Shown: in pieces, positions 1-11,382 of the stretch
Position numbering within the stretch: position 1 is the stretch's first letter
How the letters are laid out: each line of letters starts with the position of its first letter
DNA from: Diphasiastrum complanatum
Taxonomy: Eukaryota; Streptophyta; Lycopodiopsida; Lycopodiales; Lycopodiaceae
Assembly (NCBI GenBank): GCA_029204225.1
Contig: CM055092.1
Span: 81,379,464 to 81,443,463 of the forward strand
Reading direction: 5' to 3'
DNA length: 64,000 nt
The notes under the pieces: model-generated
Seen by the model: the letters and a program-made list of their open reading frames with translations, nothing else
Databases searched by the model: none
What the model was told of the DNA's origin: nothing
Translations under genes and position numbers: made by a program

Positions 1-869
1 CTCAAATTTTTTAATCAGTAAATGTATATATGAAGAACACACATGTGAAAGGATTTGTTGTGATTCATCATAGTTTATGAGATATGATTTTTTGCATAAG
101 TGATTGAAATGCACACTTTTGTGCGCATTTTGTGACGACCCATGTTAAAAAAATAAAAATAAAAAAATTGTGAGAAATTTTTTGTCTAGTAAGTACATAT
201 GTAGGATTTTAAACTACTAGCTTTTGAATATATGGGATGCTTTTATATTGTTTGAATACTCCAAGAAAAAATCATGTAGAATTTTTGAAAATGGAAAAGT
301 TCTTCGTTGTAGGTGCTCGATCTTCTGTACAATTTTTTGTACAAGTGTTACATTTGTGACCTTTTGATAGATATGGCTAATTCCTAACTCCGATAGTACG
401 CATGATATTACCATGAAAATAACTTGTTGGACATTCTAACACTAGTCTCTTACCCCTAAACCAATCACCTTGACAATATAAGCTTAACACTATTTTCTTG
501 TTGTGAGATATCATGACATACTTTGCCAATGACGAGTAGGGATTTAGACCTATCTTAAATTTATACATCGAGATGCTTGGAACTGCCATAGATCACCATC
601 ATATTTATGACAGAGTTCTAACAATATGAGCTTAATATTGTTTTCCTATTGTGAGATATCATGACATACTTTGCCAATGACGTATAATGAGATGATAACA
701 AGTGAGCTTAGTGTAGAAGGAATCAATCCCATAACACAATCCTTAGTAATGACCATAGTCACCTATGTTGCAACCGGAAGGACATAATCCACGAATGGAT
801 GTTAATACACAGTTGCACCATCATGAAGAACCCTTCAAGATGATAGAACTGGAATCGCTGCAAACATAA
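1..869. other. No gene seen; one dispersed direct repeat
   Basis: AT-rich DNA with no supported coding frame. It holds a 54-bp imperfect direct repeat, at 481-534 and 629-682, sharing the core gtgagatatcatgacatact. The repeat could belong to an unrecognised transposon. Short open frames here lack any recognisable motif. Confidence 0.5.
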
Positions 870-1190
870 ATGATCGTGGATATTCTATCGAGCAAGATGG
901 ATATTACACTAGGAGAATTTGTTAAGCTGGTGCCAAAAGCAAAAGAAGTATTAGCAGAAAGATTAACTCAGATCGAACCACCAGTCCATCAAAAGCCACT
1001 TTTTGGGGCCGGTTTGAAGAAACGAATGAAGTACTCAATTTCGGAGCCTGGGAAAGTGAGCAACAAAAGATCACCCTGCCGATACAACATAGACTGTTTG
1101 GTAAAGAAGAAGCCGTGATAAATGGAGGTTTCGGAGTTAACCTGATTTCAACAAAGCTATGTAGGTGAAATGGTGGGATATTTCTTCACT
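870..1190 (+). pseudogene. Ty3/gypsy polyprotein fragment (pre-protease and protease start)
   Basis: An 82-codon open stretch (870-1118) carries a charged leader with VPKAKEVLAERL, which resembles the region just before the protease in plant gypsy polyproteins. In the frame after the stop, 1116-1157 reads as a degenerate retropepsin motif (NGGFGVNLIS, where family members usually have D-G-G-S/A-G). The presumed catalytic aspartate is therefore lost. Nothing of RT or integrase follows; the fragment is cut off by Copia sequence at about 1195. The family call rests on motif resemblance only. Confidence 0.45.
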
Positions 1191-1194
1191 GGGA

Positions 1195-1725
1195 GCCAAT
1201 TGGAGGGACCAACTTGTGGCAATTGGAGAACCAATTAGAGATGTTGAATTGGTACATACCACAATGAGTGATATATCAGAAGTCCTGTTTTAAGTGGCAT
1301 TCAAAGATTTCAAGGCTTTGGTGGAGTAGTTGGATGTAGAAATCAAAGTGCTTAGATCATATAGAGGGAGCAAATATAAATCACATGATTTTGAAGACTT
1401 TTGCAAGGAATATGGCATCCAAAGAAAAGTTACTCAAGCACACATGCCACATAGTAATGGTGTAGTAGAAATGAATAGAACCATTATAAAAAGTGCATGC
1501 TCCATGATGAAGCAAATGGTCTTACCAAATTCTTATGGGTCGACGGTGGGTAATGCGGCAACATTCTTGCAGAATAGAAGTCCCACAATTGTGATTTGAA
1601 ATGTGACTCTCGAAAAAGCTCTTACGGGGATGAAGCCTAAAATTGACAAGTTTTGTGTCTTTGGACAAAGCATCATAAAAGTCCGAGAGTGTATTGGCAA
1701 CATCAATTTCAGAGATCACCTTAAC
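1195..1725 (+). pseudogene. Copia gag snippet joined to Copia integrase core, broken
   Basis: Positions 1210-1275 encode a short gag (UBN2-type) piece containing RDVELVH, also present in the better preserved Copia gag at 25137-25170. From about 1300 the frame becomes the C-terminal half of a Copia integrase: residues around YKSHDFEDFCKEYGIQ, then the HSNGVVE motif with the last catalytic glutamate, then the QNRSPT stretch. The gag and integrase parts are brought together by a deletion of the intervening protease. A TAG lies at about 1328 and a TGA at about 1597, so it is not expressible as one protein. Confidence 0.75.
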
Positions 1726-1728
1726 AAA

Positions 1729-2710
1729 CTAAAGATTTCCGATACGAGATCCTAGAGATAGCACCCTGCTGGTTGTGCTGTTAACCAGCCTGCAGATGTC
1801 TGGGGTGAATGAAGTTTTGATTCCTATGTCTGCAAGTTTTGCAACAGATATCAAATCCTTCTTCATGGAGGGAACATACAATGTGTTCTGAAGGATCATA
1901 CTGCCAGTAGTTGTCCTCATGCTGCCAACTCCTTGAACCATGTGTCTGCTTCCATCACCAAGAATGATATGTCTTTCATTCTTCACAGGTTCAAGGTTTC
2001 TTATGACCTCTTTTGTGCAGACTATGTGAGCCGTAGCACCAAAATCAAGAACCATATCGTATTCATATTCAGTTTCACAATAGTTGCACTACATTGTTCT
2101 TCTATGCAGAAGAATACTGCGGGCCTTTAGGCCCTCTCTTCACCCATCTTGGATGATTCAGGTTGGTCACTATTTGAAGTCTGAGTGACATTGCCTCTTT
2201 CTGTAATTTTAGGGCCTTGTCTTGGTCTTCTAGGATTCTTGACGCAGTCCACGACCATGTGCCCAGGATTCTTGCAATGAATGCAAGGGATGTGTGGACT
2301 CAACCAGCATCTATCCACTGTGTGACTTGGCAAGCCCTCTTCTCTCCTTAAAGTTCTGTCTTGGCTGATTTTCCCATGAGTGTAGACCTCCTTTGACAAA
2401 CAATGCCTTTTCACCATTCTTTTTAGCTTTGAATCTTCCTTGCAGCATCATGTCTTCAGGTACAGCTTTGATGGCATCTTCAAAATTTATTTTCAGTGTC
2501 CTGCTGAGAATAGCTCTCAAAGAACTATAGGAATTAGGTAGAGATCTAAGAAAGAGAGTAAGTTGCTGGTCAGCCTTAATGTCATGCTCTTCTCCAGCTG
2601 CTATTAAAGAGGTGAAGATCTCCTCCATAGCCTTGACATGGCTTTCAAGGTCTGCTCCATCCCACTTCAAACTGAACAATTTGTCTGTGAGGTACAACAC
2701 CTCACTCTGA
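1729..2710 (-). pseudogene. Copia gag and protease, frameshifted
   Basis: Read on the minus strand, 2700-2311 encodes a UBN2-type gag (LPNSYSSLRAILSRTL is characteristic). It is followed in another frame by a CCHC zinc knuckle at about 2300-2250 (C-x2-C-x4-H-x4-C, reading CIHCKNPGHMVVDC). From 2055 down comes the protease and pre-integrase leader. The active-site triad reads DFGA where the family has DSGA, so the protease is probably dead. LYVPSMKKDLISVAKL matches the conserved segment after the protease. At least one frameshift separates gag from protease. It meets the plus-strand integrase fragment head-on at 1725-1729. Confidence 0.85.
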
Positions 2711-2739
2711 GACTTGGTCTCAAACCTTGATTTTTGTTA

Positions 2740-5197
2740 TTCATTTAAAATGGACATGGTCATATTAAATATATTTTCAATGAGTACCTCAAATAATGCA
2801 TTTTTTGCTAGCACTTTTATTTGTTGTACATTCATGCAAAAGAGTATGAAAGACTTGTCATCCAACCAAGACACCTCACTCATTTTCTTCTCTACAAGTG
2901 GAGTAGCTTTTCCACGAACAACTGGGTTGTTGCTCTTATCTATGTCATTGCAATCAGGTTAAGAGCCTCTATACTCACTTGTGGTCCTTAATCATCTATA
3001 ATTAAGGGGTTTCATTTGTTTTTATCATGTCAAAGTATTTTATTAGAAGTGTAGTTCACTAAGCTTGCAGGAAAAAAAATTCTATACATGCCACCTTCCT
3101 AGAGTTTCTTAGTGTACAATTACTAGTTATCCAACTTTGTGTATGCATACCTCCCCCGCCCCTCCATGAACAACATTTAAATTCATACGTCCTTGCACAT
3201 TTTTCCTTTTGATTTCAATGATAGCCACACATTAAGTAATGACTCTCATCTCATATGCAGTGCTTCTTGTCGTTAACTTTCAATTTAGTGCATCAATGAT
3301 AATGAGGGTTTAAAATTTGCACCTAAATACAACATGACATGTAGGGCATAAACCACATCAAATGAGCATAACAATTTTAGACTAAAGCCTTAAGGAATCA
3401 GAGTGCTTTCCATCCCTTTTTTTGAGCAAATGCAAAACAAAAAACAAAACCATAAACTGAAAAGTTTAGTTGTTGAAAATTTTGAATTATTTATTTGGTG
3501 CCACTTTACCTGTCATATTGAAGAAAATTATAAGAGCTATCCTCTTCTCTTTTTCTCATTCACTACCGCTTTCATTTTGTGCAATATTACCATCATCCTC
3601 CTCTTGCAACTCTTCTCTCGAGAGCACTCACCCTAGAGGGTTGATATACATACTACGCAAGCAGGTGGATGCATCTACGTGCAAAGATTGTGATTGTAGC
3701 TGGACTTGGGTGCTTGCAAATCATCGAAGAGTCACGCAACACTTCAATAGATAAGACTACTATTAGTGAGGAACTTAAGAGGTTTCCTTGCTGCATTTCT
3801 TATTCGGTTTATTAGAACTTATCTGTTTAATAACAATGGTACTTTGAACAGCAATTTGCTTAATGACCCTCTGTGAGGCATACTTCTCGTTGTAATCTAT
3901 CGCATGTGATTAGATAGCGCATGCGGATATGACAACCTCTATAGCCAGGGTTACAATACAAATACAGCAGCACTCAGGACGATATTGTTCAAGAATGGTG
4001 CAGCTTGTGGTGGACGCCAGAAAATCAAGTGTTGGAACAATACCCAATGGTGCAACCCTAGAAATCCATATGTGTTTATTACAATTACAAACTTATTCCC
4101 TCCAAACGATGCCCTTCTGAAATACAATGGAGGTTGGTGCAACAATCCCCGAGAGCACTTTGATATGTCATAGCCGGCGTTGGCTCAAATTACTTTCTGG
4201 CATGCAGGCATTGTGCCTATTCTCTATCGAAGGTGGCATCTTAGAAACATTGGTCGGTCAATTCTCCATAAATATACAGTGCGATCTTCTATTTCATTTG
4301 AGTTTATTGACTTTTTTCATAAGCTATTGTATAATTCCAGTCAAAAGATATCATTAACTTACCACTCAACGTGATTGCAAGTACCGTAACCTATTTGTGC
4401 ACTTGGGTATTATGGTCTTTTCAGCCTTGGAATAAAATTTATTTGCTTTCAATGATTGAGAACTGCTACTAGTACTATTCAACATCCGCTATGATTGGCG
4501 TACATGCATTCAAGCTCATACATATCTTGCACTTGTCAAAAGACTGAAATTTGTGATTGATGCATGTAGAGTGCCATGCCACATGGATGGAAGTATGTGT
4601 TTCACCATCAACGGCAACCCTTGGTTTAATCTCGTGCTGGTCAATAATGTGGGTGGCATGGGCGACATATCTGTTGTTTCAGTTAAAGGTTCCAAAACGG
4701 GCTACATTTCCATGAAGCAAAACTGGGGACAAGATTGGGAATGTGACACTGAGCTAGTAGGCCAAAGTTTATCCTTCCAAGTCATGACAACCGAAGGAAT
4801 GCAAAATCACATCTTACGATGTTGCCCCTTTAAATGTGCAGTTTGGTCAATCCTTCAGTGAAAATCAATTCTACTGAGAAATGTACTAAGGAATGGCATA
4901 TTTCATTTCAAACAAACTTTCATTGATGATTTTCAACAGTTACTGGTAGAACATAGACGAGTGTTATAAATTTTTTTGATCCATCTCAACTTTCTATAAA
5001 ATGTAATTGTAAAAGAGGCGGGCACTCTGTAGCATCCCATTACATCATAATCGAAATGCAAGAATTTCGAAACTTTATTCAGTCTAGAACTCGTTACCTT
5101 TGCACAATAAAGCATATTGTTTCGAACATGGATCTCCAACATTGTGTCATTTTCTTTTCTAGTTTACTCATTGAAGAATAGATCATTTGTGTTGAGT
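2740..5197 (+). repeat. Segmental duplication, copy 1 (expansin locus)
   Basis: This block is colinear with 54862-63037, once the 5.2-kb LTR element in the latter is removed. Shared stretches include 2820-3235 with 54945-55425 and 3270-5197 with 60760-63037, covering expansin upstream region, exons, introns and 3' flank. Copy 1 has lost the segment that holds the LTR insertion site in copy 2, the first exon and part of intron 2. The minus strand of 2750-2960 has a frame matching 55078-54890, of unknown function. The right end, after agatcatttgtgt, is the same point at which the copies at 63037 and 11383 end. Confidence 0.85.
3914..4877 (+). pseudogene. Alpha-expansin pseudogene (exon 1 deleted)
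   Basis: Exon 2 (3914-4232) and exon 3 (4570-4877) are recognisable by alignment with the fuller copy at 61396-62742 and keep ag/gt borders. Exon 2 encodes the expansin double-psi beta-barrel part, with CGYDNLYSQGY, the cysteine series, NGGWCN and an EHFD motif, but a TAG follows EHFDMS and cuts the frame. Exon 3 encodes the C-terminal wall-binding (CBM63-like) domain with WFNLVLVNNVGG and NWGQDW. It has a frameshift near 4800, around ggaatgcaaaatcac. Exon 1 with the start codon and signal peptide is missing, replaced by a junction at about 3827. It cannot make an expansin. Confidence 0.92.
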
Positions 5198-5319
5198 CTA
5201 GTATGTATCATGATGATGTACAGATTAAAGTTATAGAGCAATCAAATACAAATTGTTCAAGTTCATGATAGACTATCATATGTCTTACTAGATTTCATGT
5301 ATTTTAATAGGATTGAGTT

Positions 5320-5890
5320 GGAATCCGCTATGATTGGCATACATGCATTCAAGCTCATACATATCTTACACTTGTTATATTCCTATTAGATATTTGTTAG
5401 AGGCGATATTTCTAGAGATTAGTAGTTTAAAATTTTAGCACGGACCTTTTGACGTCAAAAGACTAAAATTTGTGATTGATGCCTGTAGAGTGCCATGCCA
5501 CATGGATGGAAGTATGTGTTTCACCATCAACAACAACCCTTGGTTTAGTCTCGTGCTGGTCAATAATGTGGGTTGCATGGGCGACATATCTATTGTTTCA
5601 GTTAAAGGTTTCCATGAAGCTAGATTTCCATGAAGCGAAACTGGGGACATAACTGGGAATGTGACACTGTTCTAGTAGGCCAAAGTTTATCCTTTCAAGT
5701 CACGACAACCGAAAGGAATGCAAAATCACATCTTATGAAGTTGCCCCTTTAAATTGGCAGTTTGGTCAAACCTTTTGTGAAAATCAATTCTACTAAGGAA
5801 TGATATATCTCATTACAAACAAACTTTCACAAATGATTTTCAACGGTTACTAGTAGAACATAGATGAGTGTTATAATTTTTTTTGATCCA
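5320..5890 (+). pseudogene. Third, partial expansin copy (intron 2 end and exon 3)
   Basis: This tandem fragment repeats the 3' part of intron 2, exon 3 (5489-5796, stop TAA) and about 90 bp of 3' flank. It keeps the intron segment attagatatttgttagaggcg, also present at 62333-62352 but deleted from the adjacent copy, so it is not a simple tandem repeat of that copy. Exon 3 contains an internal duplication of ttccatgaagc (5609-5619 and 5628-5638) and frame errors near 5710. There are no exons 1 or 2. Confidence 0.88.
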
Positions 5891-7700
5891 TATGCAGAAG
5901 ACTTATGTTTTTGCATTTTGAGTCGCCAATAGTAGAATATCATCCAATACTTAACTAGAACAAAATTTACAAAAAAATAGAACGCTGACACTGAATTTCC
6001 CAACATTTCTTTATAATGATTGTGAAACAATTTGAAAGAGATTATATGACCGTATTTCCCATTGATTTTCTGTATGTCATGCCACTTGCAAGGAGCTAGT
6101 AGATCCCATCTAGCATCATTATCGAAAGCATGAAAAAGGTTGCTCAGCAAAAACCGTAATTACGCACCAGCAAAGTACATCAATCTAACTGCGCATTAAA
6201 TAGGAAGGCCTTTAAATCGACGTAGATATTCTATAACATAAGTATGCAAAATTCTGAGAGGGGATGGTCTTTCTAGAGTATTGAGAATGTAGTGCCAAGA
6301 TCTTTGTGGACTATGGTGAAATTCGACAGTCACTGTGCCAAGCAAATCCATCATCTTCATGATTCAACATCTTTGGTATTAGATGCATGTCCTTATTGCA
6401 CGGGGTCATTCTCATAGGTGGTTCAAGTCTCGTAATTGTGTGTTGTCCTTGGAGGGAGCTAACAGTTAGGTGGTGCTTTTATCAATAACTTCTAGATTGT
6501 TGTTGAGGAAGGAACTCACAAGACAATCTTGGAGATATCTTTCAGCCACAAAGTAGATAATCATGCCATGTAAGCTTCAAGTCCTAATTTTGGTGGCCAA
6601 ATATGCTAGACTTGTCTCCTTTGCTAGAGGAATCGTGAAGACTATCAATGATTAAATTTCAAGATAGAATGTTTTTATCATCGTAGCATATGATAGGGCA
6701 TGCATGAAGATTGCATCTTGACCTTCAATGGACATGAACTTCATATGTCGTGCTCTTAGAAATTTGTACAAATTATCCTAATCTATAGCAAAGATAATGT
6801 CCAAAAGCATGTTATAGTACTTGAATGCTTGCATGGTTTGTGCTTCGCATGCTAGAATGCAGACCTCAATCCAACAAATAATTTGTTTCTTAACAATTAT
6901 AAAAGTCTAAAATCTACATCACTTGTACGACACACATTTTCAGATCCTAGAAATTATTGGCACATGACCAAATGTCACACAAAAGCAAATACATTGGATT
7001 GTGTTACATCGTTGCTAATGTTTATTAGCAAAATCATTCACATGTGTGGACCACACTTAGTTACACATACTACAACCACTATATTATCAAGATCAACATA
7101 ATCACAATTGTCAAAACATCACACTAACAATATGCTTTCTACACTCATGTTGTCATGCCTAGATACGATGGACTAGAGCTATAATTCTTGATATCCAAAA
7201 AAATGTTGCAAGGGAATGTGAGTGCTATTAGTCATGTAAATGTTATGCCATAACCATTCTATCATGAAAGGATGACTTGTGGTGGATATTTCATTTTCAA
7301 TGTGCTTTTATTGGTGTGGTGGAACTCCTTTAATGCCTAGAATGAATACATTTTCAACCTGGATTGATGAAGGCTATGATACTTTTGGTGGCTTTCTATT
7401 GCTAGTATGGATCACTTTATTCTGATGACACTTGTCATACAACTCTCCAGTTTTTTTGAACCACATCTCCATAGCTGATGAAAGATTTTAACACTCTTCT
7501 TGTTCTTGCCCAAATTTTTCCAACTTCTTCCATAGTCAATCTCCTAGTGGAAGATAAATTCCAGATGAAATGGTGACTTTACATACTCATTGGCCTTGTA
7601 TGACCGTTCCCGCATCATATTTAGAACCCTCTTTTATTTTGATTTTTCATTAAGACTGTGTTGGGGCATTTTTTTGACAAGGAATGGGTTTCAACTGAGG
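5891..7700. other. No supported gene
   Basis: AT-rich sequence with only short frames on both strands and no motif I can name. The block 6240-6900 is less AT-biased than its surroundings and may be decayed retroelement coding sequence, but no diagnostic residue supports that. Confidence 0.4.
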
Positions 7701-8130
7701 GATCTCAACGGGAAAATGGCCCACAATTGTCTTACACAAATTATGTGGAAATCGCTGCTTCCAATTCTAGGGACATCTCGATCATCTCGTACTCCTTCCC
7801 ATGAAGGTTTCTAAGGCCTTCAAGATTATGGCAATGACGAGATCTGCATGATTTCATAGAGTTAATGATTTTGAGCTCGTTTACTAAGTTCATGTTCAAC
7901 CTCTTCCTTGTAGTCCATTCATGGATCTTCACAAGCCTGTTCAATAATCTTCGCTATTTCCATAGCAGGGCGGTTTAGGCCATGGTTCCATTGCCTTCTG
8001 GTTCTAAGGATGTGAGCGGTTCTTCATTGAATTCCGGAGGAGCACAATATCATGTGCCATTTGGACAGTCATTAGCATAATGACCATTCTGGTTACAATA
8101 AAGACAAAACTAAGCACCACCATAATAAAA
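7700..8130 (-). pseudogene. Retroelement gag remnant with zinc knuckle
   Basis: On the minus strand, 8110-8053 encodes a perfect CCHC zinc knuckle (CLYCNQNGHYANDC), the nucleic-acid-binding motif of gag proteins. Downstream, to about 7740, is a charged frame without recognisable domains. Stops flank the knuckle. Gypsy or Copia membership cannot be decided from this piece. Confidence 0.6.
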
Positions 8131-8224
8131 TTCCCTACTAACTAAATCATAAGTTTTAATAAGTGCTTTTCCTTCTCTTTATTATTCTTCTTCTTATGCT
8201 TTTCAGATTTATTGTCAGTTAAAA

Positions 8225-8485
8225 AACTTAAAAGGATCAATTCAATCACACAAACACAACATTAAGTGCTTTAAGGCAAGAAGAAGTATAATTGCTCTCA
8301 CACACACCAAAACCAAAATACATGTATTCACATCATTAATTGTCAAGCACAAGGAAAAAAATTTAAGTACTTAACATAGGGCTTGTAAAAGAATCGGCCC
8401 GATAGCTCTAGAACTAAGCAAAAGGTGTTATCGTAGAACTTAGAAACTCACCATAAAAGAACCACATGTTGATTATTGCTATTTT
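8225..8485 (-). repeat. Copia-type LTR (3' LTR of the 8.5-10.9 kb remnant)
   Basis: The block is nearly colinear with 41838-42100 and, in part, with 63037-63195. All share catcattaattgtcaag-type sequence and acatagggcttgtaaaag. On the minus strand it follows a purine tract (8486-8500), as expected for a polypurine tract and 3' LTR. In the 42.1-kb copy the same block is followed on the minus strand by a degenerate initiator-Met primer site, as expected for a 5' LTR. The orientation is consistent in both. Confidence 0.7.
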
Positions 8486-8500
8486 AACTCTCTCCCTCAA
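8486..8500 (-). other. Polypurine tract of Copia remnant
   Basis: The minus strand reads ttgagggagagagtt immediately before the LTR block at 8485. This purine run at the pol-LTR junction is where plus-strand priming occurs in LTR elements. Its position between pol remnants and an LTR repeated elsewhere in the window supports the call. Confidence 0.6.
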
Positions 8501-9480
8501 TAATCAACGTCTTTCACTTAGGCTAAGAACTATGCTAGTCATGGATCATACCTCCATGATGGTATCACACTTTGGTATTGACAAGTATTTCAAAAGATTT
8601 TACATAATTGTTTCCATACCGAGCTTAGTAAAAGCCTCAAACTTGTCTTTACTTATAGCTTTTGTAAACTTATCGGCAAGTTGCAACATTGTGGAACAAT
8701 GCATAACACTAATATCTTCATACTATAATTTCTCAAGCACAAAGTGATATTCTACTTCCATGTGTGTAACACTACCATGAAATACTGGATTTTTGGCCAA
8801 CGGTATCCTGCTTTTGATATTAGTGAAGATAATAGTAGGGTGTGTTTGCTTAATACCAATCTCACTCAAACAATCTTCATAGTCATACAAGTTCTTGACT
8901 AGCAGAACTTAACACTTTATACTCAGCTTCTTGAGACCATAAAGTGCTTTTTGTAGCTTGCAAATCTTGTCTTCACATCCCTTCACAACAAAGCCTTGTG
9001 GTTGGACCATATATACTTGCTCTTCAAAAATGCGGATTTTACATCCCTTTGGTGGATCTTCCACCCAAAGTCAGATTTCAAGGCAACAATTAGGAGTAGT
9101 GCAGTTCACTTGGCTACTGGAGAAAACGTCTCCTCGTAATCGATTCCCTTACTTTGATTATAGCCTTTTACCACTAGGTATGTCTTATGCTTTGCAATTG
9201 TGTCATCTGCGTGACACTTTGTCTTATATACACAATGTTTGTTGTCATTGGCTTTCATTATAGGTGGAAGGTCAACCAACTCATAGGCATCATGCCTATG
9301 GATCTAGTCCATCTTCTCCTCTGTTGCCATTTTTTGAGATCCTTTGGTTCATCAAAAGTAAATGGCTCTTGACACCCTGGCAGATTCATTTTTGCATCCT
9401 TCATAATTTTTTTGTACTATTTTGGTGTCTTTGATTCTAGAGATACACTTCTTTGTGATTACATGTCCCAAGGAGTGCCC
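8501..9480 (-). pseudogene. Copia reverse transcriptase/RNase H remnant
   Basis: The minus-strand translation is broken by many stops and frameshifts. At 9060-8945 it still shows the Copia RT series around FLEEQVYMVQPQGF and continues into the region leading to YGLK. The 8700-8940 part corresponds to the RNase H segment. No YVDD box is readable. Position, orientation and the flanking LTR fit the 3' half of the same element as the gag remnant at 9950-10890, with most of the middle deleted. Confidence 0.7.
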
Positions 9481-9627
9481 AAGTGACGTCTCTTTCTTCC
9501 AGCATGTTTTTCCTTCATTGCACTTATTGTTAAGGACCTTCTCCTAGGATCATGGATTGGTGGAGTTCTCTCATAATCCTCATGTGCATCAACCCATGGA
9601 GTATCTTCTTCCAAGATTGATGTTGAC

Positions 9628-9805
9628 AGATGATGACATTGATAGTTTTTATACTATGTACATTCTGAGTATTATCTCCAACTATTGCTATCTAACATAG
9701 CAATCATTGTAGATAGTAGTTAGAATGTACATAGTAGATTTCCATGTTAGATGATGACATTGACAGTTCATAAACTACGTAAGTTTTGAGTACTATCTAC
9801 ATAAC
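9628..9805. repeat. Small fold-back repeat (MITE-like or hairpin transcript)
   Basis: Positions 9653-9735 fold into an 83-nt hairpin. The outer arms are a perfect 14-bp inverted repeat (9653-9666, 9722-9735), the inner arms a perfect 8-bp repeat (attgctat / atagcaat), with a 5-nt loop. About 33 of 39 arm positions pair. The segment 9628-9680 is repeated directly, with changes, at 9749-9800 (both begin agatgatgacattga). It lies inside Copia remnant sequence. It may be a MITE or a small-RNA precursor; expression is unknown. Confidence 0.6.
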
Positions 9806-9949
9806 ATAGAACGGATGAAGTAGAACTAATAAAGATGTATCACAAAAATTTCTTTTGCTCAATCACTGATCTATAATGATCATTATAATTGTATATATCA
9901 ATAGGTAAATAATCAATCAAGTAATCAACCACAGGGACATTGCCGACCC

Positions 9950-10890
9950 CATGTATCTGGCATTCCTCCTCATTAACCTACGTGACATTCTCCCCATCAT
10001 GGATTGCGAGAATTTCTCGAACCAGTCATGTTTTCTACTCACATGCCTCGTGGCGCCTAAATTGATGAACTACTTGGCACCATCATCTACCTAGAATGCT
10101 TATGTTAATGAGAAGACACTAATTTTATCATCTTCTCCATCATCTTCCACAGTATTGCCCTATTGCTTCACTTTTCCCTTCTTTATGTCAACTTTCTTCT
10201 TAGAACATTCATGTGCCCATTGACCAAATTTGTGGCAATAGTAACATTTATCTTTCTTGTTCTTTTTTGGCTTTGATGACGACTCTCCCTCTTCCTCATC
10301 ATCCTTGCCCTTCCTTGGAACCCTTTTCCAGCTCTTTTATTTGTTTTTAGCTCACAATGCTTGAATCTCCTATGTGGTTTGCCTTGACTTTACTATCTAT
10401 CATCATTTGCTCTTCTTGCATACAAATCTTTGATGGTAAGCAATCTGTCCCTCAAGGCAGTACCACTTAAAAATATTTATAGGCCTTCTGACATAGTACT
10501 CATTGTGGTATGTACCAATTCGACATCTTTGATTGGTTCTCCCTCAGCTCCCTTAGCTCCTAGTGAAGAAAGTTCCCACCATTTCACCTTTTACCATCCT
10601 AATGGTGTTCAATGTGGACTTTAAGAACATGGCTCAAGCTAGATTAGAAGTTTCAAATTGTGTTCTAAGAGCTTCCCAAGCTCCCCTGGTAGTCGTGACC
10701 TCACTGATATGGGTAATCATAGAATCCTTCACTGATAGGTTGATCAATGATAAGGCTCTCTGTACCTTCTTGTTCCTTCATTTTAAACTTCCAAATGTTA
10801 TCGTTGGAAGCCCCATCGAGTTCATCTGCATCGCCCAAAAATGCCTCATTAATGTTGGCCATCTCCAACTTGCGTAAAACTCCACCTTGT
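9950..10890 (-). pseudogene. Copia gag remnant with altered zinc knuckle
   Basis: The minus strand from about 10870 encodes a gag N-terminus (MANINEAFLGDADELDG) followed by UBN2-like sequence in several frames. At 10248-10205 it reads CYYCHKFGQWAHEC, a zinc knuckle whose histidine position is glutamine. Around 10060-9960 is the region where protease and pre-integrase would start. Multiple stops make it non-coding. It is probably the 5' half of the element whose 3' LTR is at 8225-8485. Confidence 0.7.
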
Positions 10891-11382
10891 AGGATAAAGA
10901 GAGTATTTCTAGGCCAACGGTGATGTCAAAACTAAAAAGTAATGACCTGTAATTTTTGGCTTACCAGACCACCCTCCGCTGTCAAATTGGAAGCCAGATC
11001 ACTTTCGGTTTCCAGAATACTCCTTACCATGAATTCCCAACTTCGTGACCTATAAAGTGGTGAAGTCACATCTGGCGTTCTTCAAACACTATTTTGACAT
11101 ACTGTACTTGCGGGTACAGTCAGGATGCCCTTTATTTGGAGGCTACAACCCTTGATTTCATCTAAAAAGGATAGGAGGCCCTAAATAAGGGCTTTTTAGC
11201 TTTTTGAATTATTTCTCCACCTTGAAAAAACCATTTCAAATAATGATGCTAATTTTTGTCCATTCTACGGTAAGCAAACTGTCCTATGATCATACATGAC
11301 CTATGATTGCATTTGATGGCTCTATAACTTTAATCCATACATCATCATGATTTATACTGGACCCAACACACACACACACACA
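10891..11382. other. No gene; short (CA)n tract
   Basis: No coding frame is supported. The only low-complexity feature is a (CA)n run at 11367-11382, directly against the inverted expansin fragment that begins at 11383. The rest could be LTR or leader of the neighbouring Copia remnant, but it does not match the LTR at 8225-8485. Confidence 0.4.

Noticed and set aside
477-690. CRISPR-like direct repeats
   Set aside because: Only two imperfect copies in plant nuclear DNA with unrelated context; a dispersed repeat is sufficient.
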